Positions 8,785-17,630 of a DNA stretch of 64,000 nt are shown here, piece by piece. The stretch covers positions 241,309-305,308 of the forward strand of contig NZ_FQZT01000004.1 in assembly GCF_900142125.1 (NCBI RefSeq), written 5' to 3'. The translations under genes were made by a program, and so were the position numbers. How positions within the stretch are numbered: position 1 is the first letter of the stretch; each line of letters opens with the position of its first letter. The notes under the pieces are model-generated. The model was not told the origin of the DNA, made no database searches, and saw nothing but the letters and a program-made list of their open reading frames with translations. This DNA is from Malonomonas rubra DSM 5091 (GTDB taxonomy: Bacteria; Desulfobacterota; Desulfuromonadia; Desulfuromonadales; Geopsychrobacteraceae).

Positions 8785-9533
8785 AACAGCGCTGGGACGA
8801 TTTTCGCACCGCCATTGCTTTTTTGACCATCTTCCCGGTGGCGAACAATGTTGCGATGGACAACCGGCGGCTCGGTCGCAGCATGGGTTTGTTCCCGGCG
8901 GTCGGCCTGCTCCTGGGGCTGGGATTGGTGGTTAGCAACGGGCTGCTCAGCCCACTGATCCCGCGTGCGGTTCTCGACTGCCTGCTGATTCTGCTGCTGA
9001 TCCTGGCTACAGGTGCCCTGCACCTCGATGGCATCGCCGATATGATCGACGGGCTCGCTGCCAGTCGCGACCGTGAAACCAGTTTGCGGATTATGAAAGA
9101 CAGCAGGGTCGGCGCCATGGGCGTGGTTGGTCTGGTGATGTTGCTGCTACTTAAGTACCTCTGCTTGTTCCATATCCCGCTGGAGCAGAAGAGCGCTGCG
9201 CTGCTGCTCATGCCGACCGCTGGGCGCTTCAGCCAGGTGTTTCTCTCCCGCTGCTCGACTTACATCCGCCGTGAAGGTGGTACCGGTTCCGTGTTTGTCG
9301 ATCATGTCGGCAACGGCGAGCTGTTTCGTGCCGGGTTGACCATTCTGTTGGCAGTGTTGCTGCTGTTCTCGTTCAAAGGGGTGGTGTTCGCCGCATTGTT
9401 ATTAGTGTTCACAACGCTGATGATGCACTATTTTGAGCGCCGCCTCGGTGGCGTCACCGGCGATGTGCTGGGTGCGGCGACCGAAATGACGGAAGTTTTT
9501 TCCCTGTTACTGATTCTCACAATCTGGGGGTGA
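8781..9533 (+). CDS. cobS: Adenosylcobinamide-GDP ribazoletransferase (cobalamin synthase)
   Basis: A 250-residue integral membrane enzyme that joins GDP-cobinamide to the alpha-ribazole (phosphate). The acidic motif [19 protein letters not shown] after the second hydrophobic segment is the family signature and likely binds Mg-GDP. Multiple hydrophobic segments follow. The GTG start overlaps the cobT stop, implying coupled translation. Confidence 0.93.
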   Translation: MKQRWDDFRTAIAFLTIFPVANNVAMDNRRLGRSMGLFPAVGLLLGLGLVVSNGLLSPLIPRAVLDCLLILLLILATGALHLDGIADMIDGLAASRDRETSLRIMKDSRVGAMGVVGLVMLLLLKYLCLFHIPLEQKSAALLLMPTAGRFSQVFLSRCSTYIRREGGTGSVFVDHVGNGELFRAGLTILLAVLLLFSFKGVVFAALLLVFTTLMMHYFERRLGGVTGDVLGAATEMTEVFSLLLILTIWG

Positions 9534-9534
9534 T

Positions 9535-10134
9535 ATGAAATCGACGCGAATTCATCTGCTGCGACACGGGCAGGTCGAAGGTTTTGAACAGAAACGCTAC
9601 AATGGCCAGGGCGATGTCCAGCTAACCGATCTCGGTCGGCAGCAGTCGGCTGCTTTTGCCGGGCGTTTTCAGCACAAAAAGCTGACTGCTATTTATTCCA
9701 GCGATCTGCTGCGCTGTCGCACAGCCGCTGACCAGATTGCCATCCTGCAGGAAGTGAAGCCGATTTTCAAAGCTGAGCTGCGCGAACTGCACATCGGCGA
9801 CTGGGAAGGGCAGACCTGGGGGCAGCTACAGAAAAACTATCCGGAACTGTGGCAGGCGCGCCTCGACGACATCGTCAACGTCGCCCCTCCCGGCGGAGAG
9901 AGTCTGGTGCAACTGGCTGAGCGTGTGCGACCGGCGATTAAAGGGATTATTACCGCCCACCCCGGAGGCGAGATCGTCGTCGTTGGTCATGGCGGTGTTA
10001 ATCGGGTCATCCTGCTTGATGCCATCGGCGCGCCCCTTGAGCGGATGTTTCATATTGAACAGGACTACGGTTGCCATAACATCATCGAGTATTTCACCGA
10101 TGGTATCGCTGTCGTCAAAAAGTTGAATGGTTAA
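9535..10134 (+). CDS. cobC: Alpha-ribazole phosphatase, histidine phosphatase family
   Basis: A 199-residue phosphoglycerate-mutase-like phosphatase. The catalytic LLRHG motif is at residues 8-12, and the second His is in VVGHGG. In this operon the expected substrate is alpha-ribazole 5'-phosphate or the cobamide 5'-phosphate. It is one base away from cobS. Members of this family are hard to assign by sequence alone, so the name rests partly on context. Confidence 0.87.
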   Translation: MKSTRIHLLRHGQVEGFEQKRYNGQGDVQLTDLGRQQSAAFAGRFQHKKLTAIYSSDLLRCRTAADQIAILQEVKPIFKAELRELHIGDWEGQTWGQLQKNYPELWQARLDDIVNVAPPGGESLVQLAERVRPAIKGIITAHPGGEIVVVGHGGVNRVILLDAIGAPLERMFHIEQDYGCHNIIEYFTDGIAVVKKLNG

Positions 10135-10140
10135 TTTGCA

Positions 10141-11484
10141 GTGATTCCCGGACTCCTGATCGCCGCGCCAAGTAGCGGCAGCGGAAAAACCAGCCTGACC
10201 CTTGGCCTGATGGCGGCGTTGCGGCGGAGTGGCGCAACCGTTGCGCCCTTCAAGGTCGGTCCCGACTACATAGACCCCGGCCATCACGCTGCGGTTTGTG
10301 GGCGTCCTTCGAATAACCTCGACAGCTGGTTCTGCAGCCGGGAGCAGGTTCGCGCAACTTTTGCCACCGGCTGTGAAGGTGCCGATATCGCCATTGTCGA
10401 AGGCGTGATGGGACTGTTCGACGGGGTCAGTGGTGCCGATGAAGAAGGCAGCAGCGCGCAGATAGCAAAATGGCTCGGTTTGCCGGTGTTGCTGGTGGTC
10501 GATGCGCGGTCACAGGCGCGCAGCTTCGCCGCAGTGGTGAAAGGTTTCATCGAGTTCGACTCGCAGCTGAATGTTGCCGGGGTGATCGCCAACCGCGTCG
10601 GCAGCGAACGTCATGCGCAAATGCTACGGGAAGCGGTCGAATCGACACCGGGGCTACCACCGTTGCTCGGCTGCCTGCCACGGCAGGAGGATATCGCTTT
10701 GCCGGAGCGACACCTGGGGCTGGTGACGGCGGAGGATCTGTCTGGCGACCATGGTGAAAAACTGGCTGATTGGGTTCAGAAGCATCTCGATCTTGATCAG
10801 ATGCAAAAGCTGGCCAGCAGTTCGGTTGATCTGAAGCCACCAGTTTCACGGCCAGCCGGCGAAAAAACGCTGCGTATCGGCATCGCCCGTGACCGCGCCT
10901 TCTGTTTCTACTACCCGGAGAATCTGCGCTTGCTGGAACAGGCCGGGGCAGAGCTTGTGCCTTTCTCTCCACTGATCGATGCAGGGTTGCCGGAAAATTT
11001 GGCCGGCCTGTATCTCGGTGGTGGCTACCCGGAACTGCACGCCGAGGCGTTGGAGAAAAACGAGTCGCTACGCAGGCAGATTGCGGAACAGGCCGCGGGC
11101 GGATTGCCGATTTACGCCGAGTGTGGCGGTTTCATGTACCTCTGCGCAGCGATCGACAGCCAGCAGATGTGCGGCGTTTTCCCCGCCCAGGCGAAGATGC
11201 TTTCCAGGCGTCGGGCACTCGGTTATCGTCAGGTCGAACTGTTTGCCGATACTCTCCTCGGTCCGGCCGGAACGCAGGCCCGTGGCCATGAATTCCACTA
11301 TTCCGATGTCGAGATGCCGGAATCTGTTGAGCGCTGCTACCGTCTCAGTCGACGTGGCGGGATCGAGCTCGGTGTCGAAGGCTATCGTATTCACAACGTA
11401 CTCGGCTCATATGTCCACTTGCATTTTGGCAGCAATCCGCAGGTGGCAGAAAATATGGTCAAATTTTTCTCGAGCAATAAATAG
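10141..11484 (+). CDS. cbiA: Cobyrinate a,c-diamide synthase
   Basis: A 447-residue glutamine- and ATP-dependent amidase that converts cobyrinate to its a,c-diamide. The N-terminal P-loop domain (APSSGSGKTS), the KVGPDYIDP motif and a C-terminal class I amidotransferase-like domain with the nucleophile in YAECGGFMYL are present. It starts at GTG seven bases after cobC. Length is normal for CbiA. Confidence 0.94.
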   Translation: MIPGLLIAAPSSGSGKTSLTLGLMAALRRSGATVAPFKVGPDYIDPGHHAAVCGRPSNNLDSWFCSREQVRATFATGCEGADIAIVEGVMGLFDGVSGADEEGSSAQIAKWLGLPVLLVVDARSQARSFAAVVKGFIEFDSQLNVAGVIANRVGSERHAQMLREAVESTPGLPPLLGCLPRQEDIALPERHLGLVTAEDLSGDHGEKLADWVQKHLDLDQMQKLASSSVDLKPPVSRPAGEKTLRIGIARDRAFCFYYPENLRLLEQAGAELVPFSPLIDAGLPENLAGLYLGGGYPELHAEALEKNESLRRQIAEQAAGGLPIYAECGGFMYLCAAIDSQQMCGVFPAQAKMLSRRRALGYRQVELFADTLLGPAGTQARGHEFHYSDVEMPESVERCYRLSRRGGIELGVEGYRIHNVLGSYVHLHFGSNPQVAENMVKFFSSNK

Positions 11485-11498
11485 AAGGACGCAAAAAC

Positions 11499-12809
11499 GT
11501 GATGAAAACCCAAGTTGAATTTGCCCGCGAGGGTGTTGTAACGCCACAAATGACTGAAGTCGCTGAACGCGAGGGCGTCAGTGGCCATTATCTGCGTGAA
11601 CAGATCGAACTCGGCACCATCGTCATACCCAACAATCACAACCGCAAGCCGAAAGCGGTCGGTATCGGCAAAGGCTTGGCAACTAAGGTCAACGCCTCCA
11701 TCGGCACCAGTTCCGATATCGTCGACTATGAAGCTGAAGTGCGCAAAGCCAAGGCGGCTCAAGAAGCGGGCGCCGATACGCTGATGGAACTCTCCGTTGG
11801 TGGCGACCTCGACCGGGTACGGCAGGAAGTGATCGCGGCGGTCGATTTGCCGGTCGGCAACGTGCCGCTTTATCAGGCTTTCTGCGAGGCGGCCAAGAAG
11901 TACGGTGATCCGAACAAGCTGGACGAGGAGATGCTGTTCGACCTGATCGAGCAGCAGTGTGCTGACGGCATGGCCTTCATGGCGGTGCATTGCGGCATCA
12001 ACCTCTACACCATCGAGCGGCTGCGTAAGCAGGGCTACCGTTACGGTGGACTGGTCTCGAAAGGTGGCGTGTCGATGGTTGCCTGGATGATGAAGAACGG
12101 TAAAGAGAACCCGCTTTACGAGAAGTTCGATCGGGTGATCGAGATTCTGAAAAAGTACGACACCGTCCTTTCTCTCGGAAACGGTTTGCGTGCCGGGGCG
12201 ATTCACGATTCCCACGACCGGGCGATGGTGCAGGAGCTGTTGATCAATTGCGAGCTGGCTGAACTCGGACGGGAGATGGGCTGCCAGATGCTGGTCGAGG
12301 GTCCGGGCCACATGCCGCTGGACGAGATCGAAACCAACATCAAGTTGCAGAAGCGGATGAGCGGTGACGCGCCTTACTATATGCTTGGCCCCATCTCTTC
12401 CGATGTCGCTCCCGGTTACGATCACATCACCGCAGCCATCGGTTCCGCACAATCGAGTCGTTACGGCGCCGACCTGATCTGCTATATTACTCCGGCAGAA
12501 CATCTGGCACTGCCAAACGAGCAGGATGTGATCGATGGTGTCAAGGCGGCTAAAGTTGCAGCCTACATCGGAGACATGAACAAGTACCCTGAGAGGGGCC
12601 GTGAGCGGGATAAGCAGATGAGCAAGGCGCGCCGTGACCTCGACTGGAAAGCGCAGTTCGATCTGGCGCTGTTCCCGCAGGATGCGGAGAAGATTCGCGC
12701 CAGTCGGGTGCCGGAAGACGAGCAGACCTGCACTATGTGTGGCGACTTCTGCGCTTCGCGTGGTGCCGGAGACCTGTTCAGAAGAGATCTGTGCGGGGAT
12801 AAAATTTGA
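11499..12809 (+). CDS. bzaF: 5-hydroxybenzimidazole synthase BzaF (ThiC-like radical SAM enzyme)
   Basis: A 436-residue member of the ThiC/Bza family. ThiC makes the thiamin pyrimidine from aminoimidazole ribotide; BzaF converts the same substrate to 5-hydroxybenzimidazole for anaerobic cobamide synthesis. Family motifs (VEGPGHMPLDEI, SSDVAPGYDHI) are intact. The C-terminal cluster-binding cysteines read C-x2-C-x3-C (CTMCGDFC). Its position inside the B12 operon, between cbiA and cbiC, favours BzaF over ThiC. No bzaC/D/E-like methyltransferase is seen nearby. The start may be GTG 11499 or ATG 11502. Confidence 0.85.
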   Translation: MMKTQVEFAREGVVTPQMTEVAEREGVSGHYLREQIELGTIVIPNNHNRKPKAVGIGKGLATKVNASIGTSSDIVDYEAEVRKAKAAQEAGADTLMELSVGGDLDRVRQEVIAAVDLPVGNVPLYQAFCEAAKKYGDPNKLDEEMLFDLIEQQCADGMAFMAVHCGINLYTIERLRKQGYRYGGLVSKGGVSMVAWMMKNGKENPLYEKFDRVIEILKKYDTVLSLGNGLRAGAIHDSHDRAMVQELLINCELAELGREMGCQMLVEGPGHMPLDEIETNIKLQKRMSGDAPYYMLGPISSDVAPGYDHITAAIGSAQSSRYGADLICYITPAEHLALPNEQDVIDGVKAAKVAAYIGDMNKYPERGRERDKQMSKARRDLDWKAQFDLALFPQDAEKIRASRVPEDEQTCTMCGDFCASRGAGDLFRRDLCGDKI

Positions 12810-12825
12810 TTCAAAGGACCCTTTT

Positions 12826-13455
12826 ATGGCAGAGCAACCGACCATCCTGAAGCCGGAAGAGATCGAAAGCGAAAGCTTTCGCATCATCGACAGTGAAATC
12901 GGACCGCATCAATTTGACGAGCAGCAATGGCCGATCGTGCGCCGGGTGATTCATACCACGGCCGATTTCGAACTGGCCGAGCAGATGCGCTTTTCCTGGA
13001 ATGTGGTTGAGCAGGCGGTGTCTGCACTGCAGGGCGGGGCGAAAATTCTCTGCGACACCAACATGGTGCTCTCCGGGGTCAACAAGTCGCGGTTGGTCAA
13101 ACTGGGCGGCAGCATCGCCTGTCATGTCGCCGACCCTCAGGTTGCCGATGAAGCAAAAGCCGCCGGGCTGACCCGTTCGACCTTTGCTTTACGCAAAGGA
13201 GTGGAAGAGGGTTGCAATATTTTCCTTATCGGCAATGCGCCAACCGCTCTGTTCGAGTTGCTGCGACTGGCAGAAAAAGGAGACGTCGATCCGGCGCTGG
13301 TGGTCGGAGTGCCGGTCGGGTTTGTCGGCGCGGCCGAATCGAAGGGCGCACTGATAGCGGCTGATCTACCCTACATCGCCATCGAAGGTCGCAAAGGCGG
13401 TTCAGCAATAGCAGCAGCGATTCTCAACGCATTGATGATTCAAGCCGAGGGCTGA
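12826..13455 (+). CDS. cbiC: Cobalt-precorrin-8 methylmutase
   Basis: A 209-residue enzyme that moves the C11 methyl to C12 to give cobyrinate. The catalytic His in RRVIHTTADFE is at residue 43, the place of His43 in CobH. AAGGA precedes the ATG at 12826. An in-frame extension upstream lies inside bzaF and is not real. It overlaps cbiD by one base (TGATG). Confidence 0.94.
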   Translation: MAEQPTILKPEEIESESFRIIDSEIGPHQFDEQQWPIVRRVIHTTADFELAEQMRFSWNVVEQAVSALQGGAKILCDTNMVLSGVNKSRLVKLGGSIACHVADPQVADEAKAAGLTRSTFALRKGVEEGCNIFLIGNAPTALFELLRLAEKGDVDPALVVGVPVGFVGAAESKGALIAADLPYIAIEGRKGGSAIAAAILNALMIQAEG

Positions 13456-14507
13456 TGGCAAAAAAGGAGTTGCGCAGCGGATACACCACCGGAGCTTGTG
13501 CAGCGGCGGCGGCCAAGGGGGCTGCCCTATTGCTGCGTGACGGTGTCGCCGAAACGGTGGAGATCGATCTGCCAGCCGGGTTCATTGCGCAGTTTCAATT
13601 GCACGGACAGGCTCTGCACGATGGCGTTGCCAGCTGCTTCGTCGTCAAGGATGCCGGGGATGATCCCGATATCACCCACGGTATTGAACTGCACGCCGAG
13701 TTGCGAAAGACTGCAGGTCGTGGTTTGGAAGTCGTTGCCGGGAAGGGCATCGGCAAAGTGACCAAGCCGGGGCTGGCTGTGCCGGTCGGACAGGCGGCAA
13801 TCAACCCGGTGCCGAAACAGATGATCGCGCAGGCGTTGCGGCAAGTCTTCACTGAAGATGAAGGATTGCGCCTGGTCCTGTCGATTCCGGATGGAGAAAA
13901 GCGGGCGGAAAAAACCCTCAACGCCAAACTCGGTATCATCGGTGGTCTCTCCCTGCTCGGAACCACCGGTGTGGTGACGCCGCTTTCGCACAAATCCTGG
14001 ACCGATACGATTGAGGTGGAGATCGACGTCGCGCTGGCCACTGGACTGCAGCAGGTTGTGCTTTCGACTGGCCGGACCAGCGAGTTGGCCGCGCGGCGGC
14101 ATTTTGATCTGCCGGAAGACGCTTTTATCATGATGGGCGATTTTATCGGCTATACTCTTGAAGCCTGCCAGCGTAAAAAGGTGCCGCAGGTTGCCCTGTC
14201 CGGGCAGTTTGCCAAACTGCTTAAGATTGCCTGTGGGCATCCTCAGACCCATGTCCGTCACTCGCAGCTTGACCTGACGCAACTGCGCAGATGGGCGGAA
14301 GAAATCGGCCTTGACGCTGCTGAATGTGAGCAGCTAGAGTTGGCCAACACTGCGCGGCAGATTTTCGAGCAGTACGGGGCTGATTCCGCGTTGATTGAGC
14401 GTATCGGGCAGGAAGCCGTGGCCGTTTGCCAGAGGCAGATCCCTGACGCTAACCTGGAGGTTTTGCTGGTCGATTACGCGGGGCAGGTTGCCAGAATATT
14501 TTCTTGA
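13455..14507 (+). CDS. cbiD: Cobalt-precorrin-5B C1-methyltransferase
   Basis: A 350-residue CbiD, the marker enzyme of the anaerobic (early cobalt insertion) route. The N-terminal signature SGYTTGACAAAAAKGAA, the GGLSLLGTTGVV motif and the VALSGQFAKLLK segment are all present. It methylates C1 using SAM. It overlaps cbiC by one base and is followed by cbiET. Confidence 0.94.
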   Translation: MAKKELRSGYTTGACAAAAAKGAALLLRDGVAETVEIDLPAGFIAQFQLHGQALHDGVASCFVVKDAGDDPDITHGIELHAELRKTAGRGLEVVAGKGIGKVTKPGLAVPVGQAAINPVPKQMIAQALRQVFTEDEGLRLVLSIPDGEKRAEKTLNAKLGIIGGLSLLGTTGVVTPLSHKSWTDTIEVEIDVALATGLQQVVLSTGRTSELAARRHFDLPEDAFIMMGDFIGYTLEACQRKKVPQVALSGQFAKLLKIACGHPQTHVRHSQLDLTQLRRWAEEIGLDAAECEQLELANTARQIFEQYGADSALIERIGQEAVAVCQRQIPDANLEVLLVDYAGQVARIFS

Positions 14508-14535
14508 AATGTCCATCCCCCAAGGGAGGCGAAAA

Positions 14536-15747
14536 ATGAAGTCAATTCATGTTATTGGTGCCGGGATTGTCGGGCAGGAAGGATTCACTCCGCAGGCGCT
14601 GGAGCTGATCAACCAGGCGGAACTGTTGATCGGTGCCGAGCGATTGTTGGCACTCTTCCCTGATTTTTCCGGCGAAAAGCTGGTGCTCGGGAAAAAACTG
14701 GCCGAGGTTGTTTCCCGCCTTCAGAGTTGCGACTGTCGCACAGTGGTACTGGCATCTGGCGATCCGCTGTTTTTCGGCATTGGCCGTTACTTGCTGCGTA
14801 ACCTGCCGGAAGAGCTGATTGAGTTTCTGCCGAACGTGACCTCGGTTCAGTATGCTTTTGCCAAAATCCGTGAGCCCTGGGATGACGCGATTTTTGTTTC
14901 TGCCCACGGCCGACCGCTGAAAGACGCTGTCGACCGCATCGTGGCCAATGATAAGGCGGCGGTTCTGACCGATGAGACCAATACGCCCGGCGCCATCGCT
15001 CGTGAAATGCTCAGCCGCCGCCGAGGTGGCTACAAGGCCTATCTCTGTGAAAATCTCGGCACCGACGAAGAGCGGATTCGCATCACCGATATCAAGGGCT
15101 TACTCGAGTTCGAGGCAGCACCGCTCAACGTGTTGCTGCTGATCAAAGAGTACGAGGACGATGCCCACCAGTACGTGCCGACTCTCGGCATCCCAGATGA
15201 TGAGTTCGTCACCGTCAAAAAGCTGATCACGAAAGAAGAGGTCCGGGTCGTCACCCTGGCCAAGCTGAAGTTGCGTCACGATATGTGCCTCTGGGATATC
15301 GGCGCCGGTTCCGGTTCGATCTGCATCGAGGCTGACCATCTGTTGCCGAACGGGAAAATTTTTGCCATCGAACGCAACGAAGAGTGCCGCCAGTTCATCA
15401 AGGAAAACCTGCAGAAATTCAACACCCGCAATGTTTCGCTGATCGAAGGGGTGGCGCCGGACTGTCTGGAAGAACTGCCGGATCCCGACCGGGTGTTCAT
15501 CGGCGGCAGCGGCGGCAGGCTCTGGGACATCCTTGATACCGTCGATCATCGTCTGGCCACTGGTGGCCGGATCGTACTGAACGCGATCACCCTCGACACC
15601 CTGACAGCGGCCAACGAGTATTTCGGTAATGCCGGCTATAACGTCGAGGTGGTAACGGTCAACATTGCCCGCACCCGGCCGCTCTCCGACTACAAGATGT
15701 TCGAGGCTTACAACCCGGTTTATATTCTGACAGCGGTAAAAGAGTAA
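14536..15747 (+). CDS. cbiET: Bifunctional cobalt-precorrin-7 C5-methyltransferase / C15-methyltransferase (decarboxylating)
   Basis: A 403-residue fusion of CbiE (residues about 1-205, tetrapyrrole methylase fold) and CbiT (about 215-403, Rossmann fold with SAM motif DIGAGSGSICIEA). Together they methylate C5 and C15 and decarboxylate the C12 acetate. GGGAGG precedes the ATG at 14536; the frame extends further upstream over the cbiD end, which is not supported. The fusion is common (CobL-like). Confidence 0.93.
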   Translation: MKSIHVIGAGIVGQEGFTPQALELINQAELLIGAERLLALFPDFSGEKLVLGKKLAEVVSRLQSCDCRTVVLASGDPLFFGIGRYLLRNLPEELIEFLPNVTSVQYAFAKIREPWDDAIFVSAHGRPLKDAVDRIVANDKAAVLTDETNTPGAIAREMLSRRRGGYKAYLCENLGTDEERIRITDIKGLLEFEAAPLNVLLLIKEYEDDAHQYVPTLGIPDDEFVTVKKLITKEEVRVVTLAKLKLRHDMCLWDIGAGSGSICIEADHLLPNGKIFAIERNEECRQFIKENLQKFNTRNVSLIEGVAPDCLEELPDPDRVFIGGSGGRLWDILDTVDHRLATGGRIVLNAITLDTLTAANEYFGNAGYNVEVVTVNIARTRPLSDYKMFEAYNPVYILTAVKE

Positions 15748-16536
15748 ATGGCAATAGGTGAGCTTAAAGCGGGTGAGGTGCTGTTTGTCGGCGCCGGACC
15801 CGGCGACCCGGAGCTGATCACCGTCAAAGGGTTGAGGGCTCTGCAGCAGGCCGATGTTGTTGTCTATGCCGGTTCGCTGGTCAACCCGGCTCTGCTGGAT
15901 GAGTGCCCGCAGGGCTGCGAAGTTCACGACAGCGCACCGCTCAATCTCGACCAGGTTCTGGATATTTTGATTGCTGGCTGCCGGGCGAATAAAAAAGTCG
16001 TGCGGCTGCATACTGGCGATCCCGCCCTTTACGGCGCGATTCAAGAACAAATGGAGGCCCTTGATGTCGCCGGAATCGGTTACGCGGTGATTCCGGGAGT
16101 GACGGCGACCTTTGCCGCCGCTGCCAGCCTGAAGCAGGAATTGACCCTTCCCGGAGTCTCCCAGACCATGACTTTGACCCGGCTGGCCGGGCGCACGCCG
16201 GTTCCGGAGCCGGAGCAGTTACAACGTCTGGCGGCCAACGGCGGCACCATCTGTCTGTACCTTTCTGTCGGTATGATGGACAAGCTGGTCGCCGACCTGC
16301 TGGCTGGTGGAATTTTTACCGAGCAGACCCCGGTGGCCGTCGTTTACCGTGCCAGCTGGCCGGATGAAAAGACCGTCGAGGGAACATTGGCCGATATCGC
16401 AGAGAAAGTCGCCGATGCCGGCATCACCCGGCAGGCACTGATTCTGGTCGGCGAGGTTTTGAACGCACGCAGTAAAGGGGTACCGGAAAAGTCGAAGTTG
16501 TATGATCCGGGTTTTGCTCACGGCTATCGAAAATAG
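15748..16536 (+). CDS. cbiF: Cobalt-precorrin-4 C11-methyltransferase
   Basis: A 262-residue SAM-dependent tetrapyrrole methylase. The glycine-rich loop GAGPGDPELIT near residue 16, the HTGDP motif and the PGVTATFAAAA segment identify CbiF/CobM. The ATG follows the cbiET stop with no gap, so translation is probably coupled. Confidence 0.94.
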   Translation: MAIGELKAGEVLFVGAGPGDPELITVKGLRALQQADVVVYAGSLVNPALLDECPQGCEVHDSAPLNLDQVLDILIAGCRANKKVVRLHTGDPALYGAIQEQMEALDVAGIGYAVIPGVTATFAAAASLKQELTLPGVSQTMTLTRLAGRTPVPEPEQLQRLAANGGTICLYLSVGMMDKLVADLLAGGIFTEQTPVAVVYRASWPDEKTVEGTLADIAEKVADAGITRQALILVGEVLNARSKGVPEKSKLYDPGFAHGYRK

Positions 16537-16556
16537 CTGAACCCAAAGGGGCCAAA

Positions 16557-17609
16557 ATGAAACTCGCGATAGTCGCCATCACATCGAGGGGGGCACAGCT
16601 GGCGCGACACCTTGGTGCCAAGCTGCCGGAGGCGCGTGTGTTTCTGCCGGAGAAATACCGCTCTGGTGACGATTGTGATTACTTCGACAAGCCCTTGGCG
16701 GTTTGGCTGCCGTCGTTGTTTGCCGAAGTCGAGCAGCTGGTCTGCATCATGGCGACCGGTATCGTTGTGCGGATTCTCGGCCGCGAGCTGCAGGGTAAAG
16801 ACAAGGATGCTGCGGTTGTGGTGATGGACGAGGCCGGGCAGTTTGCCATCAGCCTGCTCTCAGGCCATCTCGGTGGCGCCAACGATTTGGCCCGGCGACT
16901 GGCAACTGTTTGCGGCGCAACGCCGGTCATCACCACCGCGACCGATGTCAACAAGCTGCCCGCCTGGGATCAGGTGGCGCGGGATGTCGACCTGGTGGTC
17001 GAACCGGTCGCCCATTTGAAAACTCTCAACAGTTTGTTGCTGGAAGGGCGTAAAATTGGCCTGGTTGACCAGCGTCGACGTGTTGCCGACAAATTTGTTT
17101 CGATCAAAGGGGTGAGCCTGTACGATAATTTTGCTGCCGCGACCCGTTCCTCTGCCGACGGGCTGGTGTTCGTCACCCATCGTTTTCTGCCCCATTTACA
17201 GAATCAGCCAGAGATGCTGGCTCTGCGACCGCGCGACCTGGTTGTTGGCATTGGTTGCAATCGCGGCACTTCGGATGAAGAGATCGAGCAGGCGGTGCGC
17301 AGCAAGCTGAAGCAGTCGTTTCTTGCTTTTGCCAGTATCGCCTGTATTGCCAGTATCGATGCAAAACAGGACGAAGCCGGATTGCTGCAATTCGCAGAAC
17401 GGCACAATCTGCCGCTGAAGTTTTTTTCCGCAGACGAGTTGAACAAGGTCGAAATCCCCAGTCCGGTGTCGCTGCATGCACAGAAAGCAGTCGGTGCCAA
17501 GGGCGTCTGTGAACCGGCAGCTTTGCTTGCTTCCAACATGGGTGAAATGCTGATCCGCAAACAGAAGGTTGGCAACCTGACGATCGCTGTCGCTGAAATA
17601 CAAGATTAA
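16557..17609 (+). CDS. cbiG: Cobalt-precorrin-5A hydrolase
   Basis: A 350-residue CbiG, which opens the delta-lactone and releases C20 as acetaldehyde in the anaerobic pathway. The mid region has the family motif ISLLSGHLGGANDLA, and the C-terminal domain begins near LVVGIGCNRGT. Length is normal. It lies 20 bases after cbiF. Confidence 0.92.
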   Translation: MKLAIVAITSRGAQLARHLGAKLPEARVFLPEKYRSGDDCDYFDKPLAVWLPSLFAEVEQLVCIMATGIVVRILGRELQGKDKDAAVVVMDEAGQFAISLLSGHLGGANDLARRLATVCGATPVITTATDVNKLPAWDQVARDVDLVVEPVAHLKTLNSLLLEGRKIGLVDQRRRVADKFVSIKGVSLYDNFAAATRSSADGLVFVTHRFLPHLQNQPEMLALRPRDLVVGIGCNRGTSDEEIEQAVRSKLKQSFLAFASIACIASIDAKQDEAGLLQFAERHNLPLKFFSADELNKVEIPSPVSLHAQKAVGAKGVCEPAALLASNMGEMLIRKQKVGNLTIAVAEIQD

Positions 17610-17630
17610 TCGTTTTACGAGTCTGGAAAA

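Noticed and set aside
11391..12887. A 498-codon open frame on the minus strand
   Set aside because: It lies antisense to the strongly conserved bzaF and has no recognisable domain; such long antisense frames are common in GC-rich genes.
13527..14282. A 251-codon minus-strand frame
   Set aside because: Antisense to cbiD, with no domain or ribosome-binding site.
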